In this document: piece by piece, positions 44,330 to 54,300 of the stretch | How the letters are laid out: the number at the start of each line of letters is the position of its first letter | How positions within the stretch are numbered: position 1 is the stretch's first letter | DNA from: an uncultured Lachnospiraceae bacterium | GTDB lineage: Bacteria > Bacillota > Clostridia > Lachnospirales > Lachnospiraceae | Length of the DNA: 64,000 nt | Assembly (NCBI GenBank): GCA_910578645.1 | Contig: CAJTQI010000006.1 | Span: 141,087 to 205,086 of the forward strand | Direction of reading: 5' to 3' | Notes under the pieces: model-generated | Databases searched by the model: none | The model's input: the letters and a program-made list of their open reading frames with translations, nothing else | What the model was told of the DNA's origin: nothing | Translations under genes and position numbers: made by a program

Positions 44330-45679
44330 CTATTTTATTTTCCGTATCTTTATAGATGAATTCATATCATAAAATCCTACCGTGTCCTTGTCCGAAATCA
44401 CTGTCAGGTTCAACACATCGTACAATCTGTGGTACACTGTAAAATCATCATTTTCATATCCGGTAACACCTAATGACAACAGATAATCACCGCCCTGCAG
44501 ATTCATTTCCTGGGTAAAAGACACCTCCCGAACTTCCCCTGCCTCCACAGGCTCTAAAAATGCTTTCTCAAACATGGTATTGGTTCCTGTAATCTCCGTT
44601 CCCCGCACATTTTTGATTGTAAAAGCAAAGATAGGCGCATGTAGGTTTTCCATCATCCTGACCTTCATGCATATTGTAAAACTGCTTCCTTTCAGAATTG
44701 CGGAAGTCTTCGTTCCCTTCTCATCCGTAATATAGTATTCCGTAATCAACGCTTTTTTTGAGCCATACTCTAAATGTTCCGGGTTCTCCGCAATCCCGCC
44801 TGGGACTTGTCCATCTGCCAAAGTCACTTTCACTGACCCGCCTGCTTGTCCGGCGCCTGCTTCCTTGTGTCCCGCTGCTGCCCTGCGCAAATCTTCGTCG
44901 TCCAAAAGGCTGCCATGCCCTGATTCCAAATCAGGAACAGTATACTGGCCAACCAGTACCTGCTTGTAAATATCAATCATCTGTTTCGGCTCACCCTCAC
45001 CCAGTTTCGTCCCCTGGTTTAAAAGGACTACCCTATCACAGTATTTACTGATACTGCTCAGGTCATGGCTGACAAACACAATGGTTTTTCCCATCTGTTT
45101 AAATTCTTCAAATTTATGGTAACACTTCGCCTGAAAAAAGACATCCCCCACCGAAAGCGCTTCATCCACAATGAGAATTTCCGGCTCTATATTGATTGCC
45201 ACAGCAAAAGCAAGACGTACAAACATACCGCTGGAATATGTTTTCACCGGTTGGTATACATACTCACCAATGTCTGCAAATTCCAAAATTGCATCCATCT
45301 TCTCATCGATTTCCTTCTCGCTGAATCCAATCATTGTCCCGTTGAGATAAATATTCTCAATCCCGTTGTATTCCATATTAAATCCGGCACCCAATTCCAA
45401 AAGTGCAGAGATACGCCCATTCACCTTTACCTCACCACGGCTCGGCGTCAGCACACCCGTAATTATTTTTAGAATTGTGGACTTGCCGGAACCGTTCGTG
45501 CCGATAATTCCTACGCATTCACCCTGCCTGATGGTCATATTGACCCCTTTCAGGGCATGATGCTCCCTGTGGTGCTTCCCACGCCCGAAACCCATGGCTT
45601 CCTTGATACGGTCTGAGGGCTTATCATATAACTTATATATTTTTTCCACGTTCGTGACTTGAATCGCAATATTGTCCAT
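44330..45679 (-). CDS. Polysaccharide ABC exporter ATPase, Wzt-like with C-terminal domain
   Basis: A 449-residue protein. Residues 1-250 are the ATPase with Walker A GTNGSGKST, the teichoic/O-antigen exporter insert LLELGAGFN, signature YSSGM and Walker B ILIVDEAL. After a charged linker (~255-305) comes a ~140-residue C-terminal beta-sandwich-like domain (ALITEYYITDEKG...DDFTVYHRLYDVL). Its position and pattern match the Wzt C-terminal domains that bind capped polysaccharide ends. With the Wzm-like permease it exports a finished polymer. It lies 27 bases before the methyltransferase-kinase gene. Confidence 0.93.
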   Translation of the reverse strand: MDNIAIQVTNVEKIYKLYDKPSDRIKEAMGFGRGKHHREHHALKGVNMTIRQGECVGIIGTNGSGKSTILKIITGVLTPSRGEVKVNGRISALLELGAGFNMEYNGIENIYLNGTMIGFSEKEIDEKMDAILEFADIGEYVYQPVKTYSSGMFVRLAFAVAINIEPEILIVDEALSVGDVFFQAKCYHKFEEFKQMGKTIVFVSHDLSSISKYCDRVVLLNQGTKLGEGEPKQMIDIYKQVLVGQYTVPDLESGHGSLLDDEDLRRAAAGHKEAGAGQAGGSVKVTLADGQVPGGIAENPEHLEYGSKKALITEYYITDEKGTKTSAILKGSSFTICMKVRMMENLHAPIFAFTIKNVRGTEITGTNTMFEKAFLEPVEAGEVREVSFTQEMNLQGGDYLLSLGVTGYENDDFTVYHRLYDVLNLTVISDKDTVGFYDMNSSIKIRKIK

Positions 45680-46089
45680 TTGTTTTTCCTATCTGTGCTA
45701 GCACATCCCTGTTCTTCTCTTCGCTCTTCTTTCACAGTGCAGCTCGAATCCGCTTCGCTTCTTCTCGCTCGCCGGCTCGCGCCCTATCGCAATATATACA
45801 AGAACCTTCTCCCGTGCTAGCACGTCTGCTCTTCTCTTCCCTCTTCTTTCGCAGTGCAGCTCGAATCCGCTTCGCTTCTTCTCGCTCGCCGGCTCGCGCC
45901 CTATCGCAAGACATATATGAACCTGTTCTTGTGCTAGCACGCCTGCTCTTCTCTTCCCTCTTCTTTCGCAGTGCAGCTCGAATCCGCTTCGCTTCTTCTC
46001 GCTCGCGGGCTGGCGCCCTATCGCAAGACATATATGAACCTGTTCTTGTGCTAGCACATCACAGGTTCATATATGTCTTGCGGCACTGC
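45680..46089. repeat. ~117-bp tandem repeats with terminal hairpin between the ABC exporter genes
   Basis: Three tandem units begin with the palindrome GTGCTAGCAC at 45695, 45814 and 45931 (lengths 119, 117, 117). A fourth GTGCTAGCAC is at 46048. Units share AGTGCAGCTCGAATCCGCTTC and CTTCTCGCTCGC. The last unit's end (46022-46043) is the exact complement of 46061-46082, a 22-bp stem with the fourth GTGCTAGCAC in its loop, just 7 bases past the permease stop. A repetitive open frame exists on the minus strand but breaks with the 119-base unit, so I do not call it a gene. The array separates wzm-like and wzt-like genes, which normally lie side by side. Confidence 0.9.
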
Positions 46090-47127
46090 TTATAGCACAT
46101 CCGCAAAGTGTACGCGCATGCGGCGGAAGATGAGGGTTCCGATGCAGAACAAACTGATTGTAAATATCCAAAAATAGGTGGAAGAATAAAAATGTTCCCA
46201 GAACCACACTTCTTCGTATATTGCACTGCGGTAACCATTGACCACATATACGAGCGGATTTAACTTAAATAACGTCTTCATATTGTCGGTCTTGAGCATC
46301 GTAATGCTCCATAAAATCGGAGTCGCCCACATACCAATCTGCAGGGCAATATTGATAATCTGCTGTAAATCCCTGATAAACACTACCAGGGCACAGGTCA
46401 GGTAACTCATGCCAAGCACGAGCAGAAACATGCAAAAACTATAGTATATAATCTGCAATGTATAGATATTGGGATAATAGCCGTATCCGACCGATACAAG
46501 TAAAAGCACGGCGACGAAAAAAATATGGATAAAAGTGGCCGCAATCACCTTGATAATAGGAAGAATACTGATATTGAACACAACCTTTTTGACCAAATAA
46601 TTGTACTCAATCAACGCCATAGTTCCCTGCGTAATCGCCTCGGAGAAATAGAACCATGGCACAAGTCCCGCCGTAAGGTAAAGCACATAGGGTACTTCCA
46701 GGCCACTTGCTACCATCTGGCTTCTTGTATCGAAAACCTTGTCGAAAACAATCCAATACATCAAAACGGTCACTACCGGCTGTGCCATTGCCCACACAAT
46801 CCCCAAATAGGAGCCGGCATAACGTTTCTTGAAATCATTCTTGGCAAGTTTCCAAATCAGCTTTCTGCTCTGGAATAATTCAACCGGAATAGTCATGATT
46901 CTTTCATAATAAATCGCATAAATCACGCATGTAAACGTAATCAGAACGCATCCGCTGACCTTCTTCATCCGTTCCGTCACCTGGTCTGCCAAGGGATTAT
47001 GGTGATTTACAAGCACCAACGCCAAAATCAAACCAAGCCCCCAGAAAATAGCTACTCCTGCGGGCTTTCCTAAATGTTTTATACTTTTCTTTGTATTTTG
47101 TATATGTTCTGTCTTTTTCAAATCCAT
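46090..47127 (-). CDS. Polysaccharide ABC exporter permease, Wzm/ABC-2 type
   Basis: A 345-residue membrane protein of the ABC-2/TagG/Wzm family. It has an extra N-terminal hydrophobic pair (~25-70), then the conserved part LIWKLAKNDFKKRYAGSYLGIVWAMAQPV and six membrane helices ending with YRSAIYEEVWFWEH. It forms the channel for lipid-linked polysaccharide together with the ATPase encoded 410 bases downstream. The ribosome site is weak (AAGAGA). The N-terminal extension is longer than in standard Wzm (~260 residues). Confidence 0.92.
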   Translation of the reverse strand: MDLKKTEHIQNTKKSIKHLGKPAGVAIFWGLGLILALVLVNHHNPLADQVTERMKKVSGCVLITFTCVIYAIYYERIMTIPVELFQSRKLIWKLAKNDFKKRYAGSYLGIVWAMAQPVVTVLMYWIVFDKVFDTRSQMVASGLEVPYVLYLTAGLVPWFYFSEAITQGTMALIEYNYLVKKVVFNISILPIIKVIAATFIHIFFVAVLLLVSVGYGYYPNIYTLQIIYYSFCMFLLVLGMSYLTCALVVFIRDLQQIINIALQIGMWATPILWSITMLKTDNMKTLFKLNPLVYVVNGYRSAIYEEVWFWEHFYSSTYFWIFTISLFCIGTLIFRRMRVHFADVL

Positions 47128-47219
47128 TGTTATCTCTTATCTGTCATGTTAATCTTCCATTCTTATTCAACCTGCAAATTTGAATATAAGCACAAATTTA
47201 CATCCAAACAAACCCAAAA

Positions 47220-47783
47220 CTATTTACAATACTTCTCTGTAAACGCCGCAATTCCCTCCCTGCCTGTATCTTTGGCCGACAGAATGGGGTGGGTTCCTTC
47301 CGGAATCGGCCATTTAACTCCTATCTCCGGGTCATCCCATGCAATACCGCCTTCGTCATTGGGATGGTAGAAATCCGAACACTTATAGGCAAACTCCGCA
47401 TAGTCAGATACCACATAAAAACCATGAGCGAAATTTTTTGGCACAAAAAACTGTTTCTTGTTCTCTGCTGAAAGCATCACGCCGTACCACTGTCCATAAG
47501 TAGGAGAACCTTTCCGCAGGTCCACCGCTACATCATAGACTTCTCCGCTCAGGACACGCACAAGCTTGTCCTGGGGATAGTTAATCTGGAAATGCAGTCC
47601 GCGCAATACGCCCTTCGTAGAGGCAGACTGGTTGTCCTGCACAAATACCTGGTCAATACCCGCCTCCTTAAAATCATTATAATTGTACGTCTCCATGAAA
47701 TAGCCCCTGGCATCATCAAATACCGTCGGCGTAATGATTTTTAGACCCTCTATCTCACAAGTCTCCACTGTTATCTTACCCAT
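47220..47783 (-). CDS. rfbC: dTDP-4-dehydrorhamnose 3,5-epimerase
   Basis: A 187-residue cupin-fold enzyme of the dTDP-L-rhamnose pathway. The sequence has GVLRGLHFQ with the catalytic His, KLVRVLSGEVYDVAVDLRKGSPTYG and the substrate-site Tyr in FAYKCSDFY. It converts dTDP-4-keto-6-deoxyglucose to the L-lyxo isomer. AGGGG lies upstream of the ATG. It stands between the muramidase and the exporter permease, with rfbA and rfbB further upstream on the same strand. Confidence 0.95.
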   Translation of the reverse strand: MGKITVETCEIEGLKIITPTVFDDARGYFMETYNYNDFKEAGIDQVFVQDNQSASTKGVLRGLHFQINYPQDKLVRVLSGEVYDVAVDLRKGSPTYGQWYGVMLSAENKKQFFVPKNFAHGFYVVSDYAEFAYKCSDFYHPNDEGGIAWDDPEIGVKWPIPEGTHPILSAKDTGREGIAAFTEKYCK

Positions 47784-47839
47784 TATCCCCTAATCCTTTC
47801 CCTCGTCCTTTTAAACCTATGCGATACCTTGTTTTCAAT

Positions 47840-49189
47840 CTAATCTTCATCGTCCACAATCGGCACATTGCCGCTGTCGCCGTTAATAACGCCGGAATAC
47901 CCCGCAGCGCCTTTTGCATGATTGATGGATGTATCAATATTCATATAACACAGGTTCAAGTCAACCCGTGTCCCAATGCCCGGAACATTACCTTTGGAAG
48001 TATACTGCCACATATGATAGTATTCGTCATAGGCAGGCACATCCGCATATTCCGCCAACCATGTCTTATAATCTGACAGCTCTGTCATATTCACTTCATT
48101 GTTGAGCCAGTTCCTGGAACCATAAATACCCGTCTCATAACCTGCCGCAGCAATTGTTTCGAAGAAAGCCTTATGTATTTTCGTCCTCTCTTCCGCATCC
48201 AATACATCCGCGCGTCCCTTACCTCCGGCGCTTTCACTGTCCAGAAATACCGGATAATCCACATCATAATCCTCAATGAGCCGGATTACCATACTGGCTT
48301 CTTCCACAGCCTCCACTTCGTTTGTCGCCTGGGTAAAAAAGTATACGCCTACTGGCACATTGGCCGCAATGGCTCCCTTTATATTTTTCTCGTACATAGG
48401 GTCTAACACAAGCGCGCCGCTTGATGCGCCTCTGTATCCGCATCGGATAATGGCAAACTCGATTCCCGCATCCTTCACCTGTTCCCAATCGATAATCTTA
48501 TTCCATTTGGAAACGTCGATTCCCAACTTGGCGCCGTCACGTGCAAACTGTAAATCTGTATACTCACTGCCGTCCGCCGCTTCCTCCGCGCCGTTCACGG
48601 CCTTGTCTTCCTTATCCGCATCAATGTCGTCTTCTGTCATAATCAGATACTCAATATCATCCAGTACGCGGTATTCTATCTGCTCCCTGACCTGGATGGA
48701 AGTGACCGCATTGGGCACGATAAACCCATCCGCTTCTTTCAATGATACATGATACTCTCCCGGCCGCAGTCCATCAATGTAAACAACGCCGTCCTCATCG
48801 GAATCCGTATATTCCCCGACTCCTTGTACATTGATGACAAAAGGCATTCCCGTCACCAGCTTACCCACGCTGTCAACAATCATGATGCGCAAGTCCTTCG
48901 CCACGGAACTCATCACAAGAGACACACTCCTGCCGGAATAAACTTCTATACTTTTAAACTTCACTTCCGGGTCAAAAAATGTTTCATCATCCATAAAACC
49001 GGACAAGTTATTGCCTAACTGTCCGCCTTCCGTTTCTTCCATCGCTATGCTCTCTACCGCCTCGGTATTGTCCAACAATCCGAGTTTCGCTTTCACCGCA
49101 TCAAGATTCATATATGCAATGACGCCTACCAATACAATAAACATGACAATCATGGCAACCATCATTCTTTTTGTTTTCCTAGAGCCCAT
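47840..49189 (-). CDS. Membrane-anchored GH25 muramidase
   Basis: A 449-residue protein. It has an N-terminal membrane anchor (~residues 8-30, MVAMIVMFIVLVGVIAY), an Ig/Cna-B-like strand domain (~80-180), a linker and a GH25 lysozyme domain (~225-430). The catalytic acids lie in LGIDVSKWN and VFLDSES, with CGYRG and HMWQYTSKG also typical. It cuts the glycan chain of peptidoglycan from the outer membrane face. The start is ATG 49189, with TGAGG 6 bases upstream. It overlaps the end of rfbA by 11 bases, so it is translated with the rhamnose genes. Its GH25 domain closely resembles that of the larger muramidase at 51395-54733. Confidence 0.93.
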   Translation of the reverse strand: MGSRKTKRMMVAMIVMFIVLVGVIAYMNLDAVKAKLGLLDNTEAVESIAMEETEGGQLGNNLSGFMDDETFFDPEVKFKSIEVYSGRSVSLVMSSVAKDLRIMIVDSVGKLVTGMPFVINVQGVGEYTDSDEDGVVYIDGLRPGEYHVSLKEADGFIVPNAVTSIQVREQIEYRVLDDIEYLIMTEDDIDADKEDKAVNGAEEAADGSEYTDLQFARDGAKLGIDVSKWNKIIDWEQVKDAGIEFAIIRCGYRGASSGALVLDPMYEKNIKGAIAANVPVGVYFFTQATNEVEAVEEASMVIRLIEDYDVDYPVFLDSESAGGKGRADVLDAEERTKIHKAFFETIAAAGYETGIYGSRNWLNNEVNMTELSDYKTWLAEYADVPAYDEYYHMWQYTSKGNVPGIGTRVDLNLCYMNIDTSINHAKGAAGYSGVINGDSGNVPIVDDED

Positions 49190-50048
49190 TCGCAACCTCA
49201 ACCATATATTGACCATATTCTGTCTTCATCAAGGGTTCTGCCAGTTTCAGAAGCTGTTCCTTTGTGATGAAGCCTCTTTTAAACGCAATCTCCTCAATAC
49301 AGGAAATATACAGCCCCTGTCTCTTCTGGAAAGCGGCAACAAAATCTGCCGCATCAAGCAGAGAATCATGATTCCCCGTATCCAGCCATGCAAACCCCCG
49401 CCCAAGCGTCTCCACATACAGCATCCCCCTGCGCAGGTATTCATTGTTAATACTCGTAATCTCTATTTCGCCTCTGGCAGAAGGCTTCACATGCGCCGCA
49501 ATCTCTACCACGTCGTTATCATAAAAATAAAGCCCCGGCACCGCATAATTGCTTCTTGGATGTTCCGGTTTCTCTTCAATGGAAAGCGCTTTACCGTTCT
49601 CGTCAAACTCTACCACGCCATACTCCCGCGGGTCCCTGACATAATAACCGAAGATAGTAGCGCCTTTCTGTCTGGACGCCACCTCCCTGAGCACTTTAGA
49701 AAAGCTTTGTCCATAGAAAATATTGTCTCCAAGCACCAACGCCACGCTATCCGCGCCAATAAAATCAGCACCGATAATAAATGCATCGGCAAGCCCTCTT
49801 GGATATTCCTGCACCGCATATTCCATATGCAGTCCAAGCTGCTCTCCTGTACCGAACAATTCCTTGAAAACCGGAAGGTCCCGGGGTGTGGAGATAATGA
49901 GTATATCCCTGATTCCCGCCAACATCAATGTCGAAAGCGGATAATAAATCATCGGTTTATCATATACCGGCATAATCTGCTTGGATACCGCCTTAGTCAA
50001 CGGATATAACCGGGTACCCGAGCCTCCCGCCAATATAATTCCTTTCAT
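49179..50048 (-). CDS. rfbA: Glucose-1-phosphate thymidylyltransferase
   Basis: A 289-residue enzyme making dTDP-glucose from glucose-1-phosphate and dTTP. It has MKGIILAGGSGTRLYPLT, the PMIYYPLSTLMLAGI segment, LVLGDNIFYG and EEKPEHPRSNYAVPGLYFYD. This is the first dTDP-rhamnose step, fed by the phosphoglucomutase at 35786. It overlaps the muramidase gene and lies 97 bases after rfbB. Confidence 0.96.
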   Translation of the reverse strand: MKGIILAGGSGTRLYPLTKAVSKQIMPVYDKPMIYYPLSTLMLAGIRDILIISTPRDLPVFKELFGTGEQLGLHMEYAVQEYPRGLADAFIIGADFIGADSVALVLGDNIFYGQSFSKVLREVASRQKGATIFGYYVRDPREYGVVEFDENGKALSIEEKPEHPRSNYAVPGLYFYDNDVVEIAAHVKPSARGEIEITSINNEYLRRGMLYVETLGRGFAWLDTGNHDSLLDAADFVAAFQKRQGLYISCIEEIAFKRGFITKEQLLKLAEPLMKTEYGQYMVEVANGL

Positions 50049-50145
50049 CTGTCAAACCTTACCTTTCCCCGTATCGCGGGTTTACTATTTTACGCTGCGC
50101 TCCATCCTTCTGTCTTGCAGAGCCTAAACCTATGCGTGGAGTCGT

Positions 50146-51225
50146 TTACTCTTGATACATTTCTTCATAATACTTCTGGTAGTCTCCGCTTGTGACATTC
50201 TTCATCCACTCCTCATGTTCAAAGAACCACTGGATTGTGCGGCGGATACCCTGCTCAAACATCGTCTCAGGCTCCCAACCAATCTCCGCCTTAATCTTAT
50301 CCGGCGCAATCGCATATCTTCTGTCATGTCCTTTGCGGTCCTCTACGTAAGTAATCAAATCTTCGCTCACATGTTCCCTGCGGGGGTCATTCTCAGGAAG
50401 CATTTCCTGTAAGCTAGACAATATAATTTTAATTATCTCGATATTCTGCTTCTCGTTGTGCCCTCCTACATTGTAAGTTTCAAACAGCCTGCCTTTCTCC
50501 TGCACCATATCAATGGCCTTGGCATGGTCTTCTACATACAGCCAGTCACGGACATTCTTGCCGTCTCCGTAGACGGGCAGTTTCTTTCCCTGCAAAGCAT
50601 TATTGATAATGAGCGGTATCAGCTTCTCCGGGAACTGATAAGGGCCATAATTGTTGGAACAGTTGGTAATATTTGCCGGAAACTTATAAGTATCTATATA
50701 AGCCTTAACCAACATATCGGCGCCCGCCTTGCTCGCCGAATAAGGGCTTCGCGGCGCGTAGGGCGTTGTCTCATAAAAGTAACCGCCATCTTCCTCCAGG
50801 GAGCCATACACTTCGTCCGTGGACACATGAAGAAACTTCTTGTCCGCCTTGTAGCTGCCGTCCGGCAATTCCCAAGCCGCCTTAGCGCAATTTAACATAA
50901 CAGCCGTGCCAAGCACATTTGTCTGCGTGAATACCTCCGGATTACGGATACTTCTGTCCACATGGCTCTCCGCCGCAAAATGTACGACCCGGTCAATCTC
51001 ATTCTCTGCAAAAATCTTGGAAATAGCCTCTTTATCACAGATGTCCGCCTTGATAAACGTATAATTATCCCTGTTCTCGACGTCCTTCAAATTCTCCAGA
51101 TTACCTGCATAAGTCAGCGCATCCACATTGATAATCCGAATCTCCTTGTCATACTTACGAAACATATATTCAATATAATTAGAACCGATAAATCCTGCCC
51201 CGCCTGTCACTAAATATGTCCTCAT
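50146..51225 (-). CDS. rfbB: dTDP-glucose 4,6-dehydratase
   Basis: A 359-residue short-chain dehydrogenase-type enzyme. It has the NAD-binding GGAGFIGSNY, the active-site Thr-Asp-Glu (VSTDEVYG) and YSASKAGAD with the catalytic Tyr-Lys, then NNYGPYQFPEKLIPL. The second step of dTDP-rhamnose synthesis. The start is ATG 51225 with GGAGG 6 bases upstream. An upstream in-frame GTG/ATG reading has no ribosome site. rfbD, the final reductase, is not in the window. Confidence 0.96.
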   Translation of the reverse strand: MRTYLVTGGAGFIGSNYIEYMFRKYDKEIRIINVDALTYAGNLENLKDVENRDNYTFIKADICDKEAISKIFAENEIDRVVHFAAESHVDRSIRNPEVFTQTNVLGTAVMLNCAKAAWELPDGSYKADKKFLHVSTDEVYGSLEEDGGYFYETTPYAPRSPYSASKAGADMLVKAYIDTYKFPANITNCSNNYGPYQFPEKLIPLIINNALQGKKLPVYGDGKNVRDWLYVEDHAKAIDMVQEKGRLFETYNVGGHNEKQNIEIIKIILSSLQEMLPENDPRREHVSEDLITYVEDRKGHDRRYAIAPDKIKAEIGWEPETMFEQGIRRTIQWFFEHEEWMKNVTSGDYQKYYEEMYQE

Positions 51226-51285
51226 ATAACCCTCCGTCTCTGTCTTTTTCAATTCTTATCAAAGCATTCTTCCAAACATGCTTAA

Positions 51286-51322
51286 TTATACTTAGACACC
51301 ATACTGCGGCATCTAAGTATAA
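51286..51322. terminator. Inverted repeat between the large muramidase and rfbB
   Basis: An 11-bp perfect stem TTATACTTAGA / TCTAAGTATAA has a 15-base loop. The plus strand continues CTACTTTTTTATT. The minus strand, where the genes lie, continues TTAAGCATG, so as a terminator for the muramidase it would be weak. It may be an attenuator or processing hairpin. Confidence 0.4.
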
Positions 51323-51394
51323 CTACTTTTTTATTATCGTTCAATCCTCCCTAAATTGCAAGCATAATCATATGATGCGCCAAAGGGAGTGGCC

Positions 51395-54300
51395 TTAATA
51401 ATTCATATAACTGATATTCATGTCCACGTCGCCGTTAATCCCACTGACCTTTCCTTTGGAGGAATACTGCCACATATCATATCTGGTTGCGGAATAGGTG
51501 GGCGCGCTGGCATACTGCGCAAGCCAAATCTTATAACTGGTCAAACTGCCCGTATTAATTTTTTCGCTAAACCAATTCTTATTCGCATAGATGCCCGCGG
51601 AATATCCGGAATTTTGCACGGTTGCACAGAAGGCCTTGCACACCTCTGTCCTCGTCTCCTTACTGATACCGTCCCCGCGCCCGCCACTGGCCTCCACATC
51701 CAGGAAAATCGGATAATTCAGCCCATAACCGCTAGCCAGGTTAACTGCCATGGACGCTTCCTCCACGGCCTCCACCTCATTGACTGCCTGGCTAAAGAAA
51801 TAAACACCCACTTTCAGCCCGGCCGCCTTGGCGCCCTTTATATTGCTCCTGAATTTCGGGTCCTCAATCAACGCCCCGGTGGACGAGCCTCTGTACCCGC
51901 ACCGGATAATCACATAGGATACGCCGGAATTTTTCACCGCATTCCAGTCAATGTTCCCGTTCCACTTCGATACATCAATTCCCATAGAGCCGGAACCATT
52001 TGACATCTTACCGTCGCTGCCAAAATTATATTTGGCGCCCTGAATAACCTGTTCGCCTGTCACATATTTTCCCTCTTTATCAAAGAAATACACATGACCG
52101 TCAATCGTCTGCCATCCTGTATACTTATACTCGGATGCCTCGGATTTTTTCTTAAAAAATTTATCATATTTCTTGTAATCGTCATAGGTGGCTTCTTTAT
52201 ATTCACCCGAAGAATTCAGGTAATACATCTGATTACCGTCTTTATCCTTCAGCTTAGCCTTACCGTCCACTATGCTTTTCTTGACTGTCATCTTATGTGT
52301 GGAAAAGGTTTCCGGCGCATCAGTGCAAGCCGCTTTAATATTGACGGTCCCTTCCGCCACTCCGGTAACCACGCCCTTGCTGTCCACCTTGGCAATTTTC
52401 TCGTTATCACTGCTCCATGTAATTTTGCCATCCTTCGGCTCGGTCTGCACCGTAAGTGTAACATTCTGTCCAATGGCCACTTCCGCAGCGCCGCTTATCG
52501 CAACTTTCCCGTAAGTGGATTTCACCGTCACGGCACAGGCCAAATCCTGCTTTTTACCGTCCTGGGCAGTCACTGTCGCCGTAACCGTGGCACTTCCTAT
52601 TTCTTTTGCAGTCACCTTACCGCTGCCGTCCACAGACACAATCTTGTCATTGCTGCTCTTCCACGTGATGGACGCCGCACTGCCGCCGGTAACTTTCACC
52701 GTAAGAGTCGTACTTTCACCTTTCTTAAGCTCTGCGCTCTTCTTATCCAGTTCGGCTTTCAATGCCTGGGGCGGCGCTGCATCCGCCTTAACCGTCACGG
52801 CACAGGTTAAATCCAGTTTCACACCATCCGAGGAAGCAACTGTCGCCGTAATTGTCGCACTTCCTGCCTCCTTCGCCGTAACTTTACCGCTGCCATCCAC
52901 GGAAGCAACCCTGTCGTCACTGCTCTTCCATGTGATGGACGCCGCACTGCCTTCGGTCACTTTTACCGCAATGGTTGTGCTCTCCCCTTTCTTAAGCTCT
53001 ACATTCTTCTTGTCCAGTTCGGCCTTTAAAGGTTTCGGCGTATTGCTGTCCTGATTGCCGCCTTGGTTACCTCCTTGATTGCCGCCCTGATTATCGCCTT
53101 GGCCGCCACTTTGGTCCGTATCGTTACCCGATACTGACGTTTTTCCCAAATCTACAAGCTTCCTGTAGGCGCTGCTGACTGTCCATGGGTCAGGAATGTT
53201 CTTCTTGTCAACAGCTTCATAGACTGCTTTTTCTTCGCCAATCGGTGTTTTGGTGGATTCCACCCACTCTACCGTATCTTTAAGTACGGATTCCACCACC
53301 GTCTCCTGTATGGCAGTGTCCTCCACAGCCGCATTAACCTCCGCCTCAGTCTTCACTTCATCCGCCACCTCAACTTTTTTATATGTAATGGTGTCCGTGA
53401 CTTTTACGCTGCTTGCCGATGTGGGGAGTTTATAATCCGCATATTGTCCGCTTTCAAAAGGCATGACTTTTACGCTATACTCTCCCGCGGGTACCTCCGT
53501 ATGGTAAATAATACCGTCCTCATTCTCATCCTTCCATTCCATTGTCTTGGCCCCTCCTGCGACTTCCACTGCAAAAGGCACGCCCCCAACTAATTTGCCC
53601 GTTTTCTTATTGACAAATTTAATTTTCAGGTCCGACTGGATGGAAGTAAGATTAAGAGTTACTTCCACAGTTTTGTCCGTCTCTTCTGGCTCTTCTTCCT
53701 CCTGTTCCTGCTCTTCTTGCGGCTCCTCTTCCAAGTCAACCATACTGCCAAGCCTTGCTGACTCAGCCACCGCAACCAAACCGCTTTCCCCGATTACGGA
53801 AATACCCTCAACCTGCTCGCCCACACTGGCAAACCCTTCCGCCTGCTTTTCTACGGATTTCGCGTTGATATAGAGACCTCCTGTGATAATCACCCCCGCT
53901 GCCACAACAACTCCAAGCACCGCCACTACCATATCAAGTGTATTTAAATCTGCCAGGAAATCTTTTATTCTTACAAAAATGCCGTCTTCTTCGTCGTCAT
54001 ATTCGTCATATTCTTCAACTTCCTCGTCATCTTCGTAATCATCCTCTTCGCCTTCAATTTCATAATATTCCATCCCGTCTTCATCGGTTCCATAGTACTC
54101 CATCCCGTCTTCGTCGGCTTCGTAATATTCCTCATCCCCATCGTCGGCTTCATAATACTCTGCTTGCTCACTATCGGCCTCATAATACTCCGATTCATAA
54201 TCTTCATCATCGGCCCCGTAATACTCCGATTCATAATCTTCATCATCGGCCTCGTAATACTCCGATTCGTAATCCTCACCATCATAGGTGCCGTCTATCT

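Noticed and set aside
45698..46057. Open frame encoding a protein with three ~39-residue repeats
   Set aside because: It only reflects the ~117-bp tandem DNA repeats. The first unit is 119 bases, which breaks the periodic frame. There is no ribosome site, and both strands give such frames.
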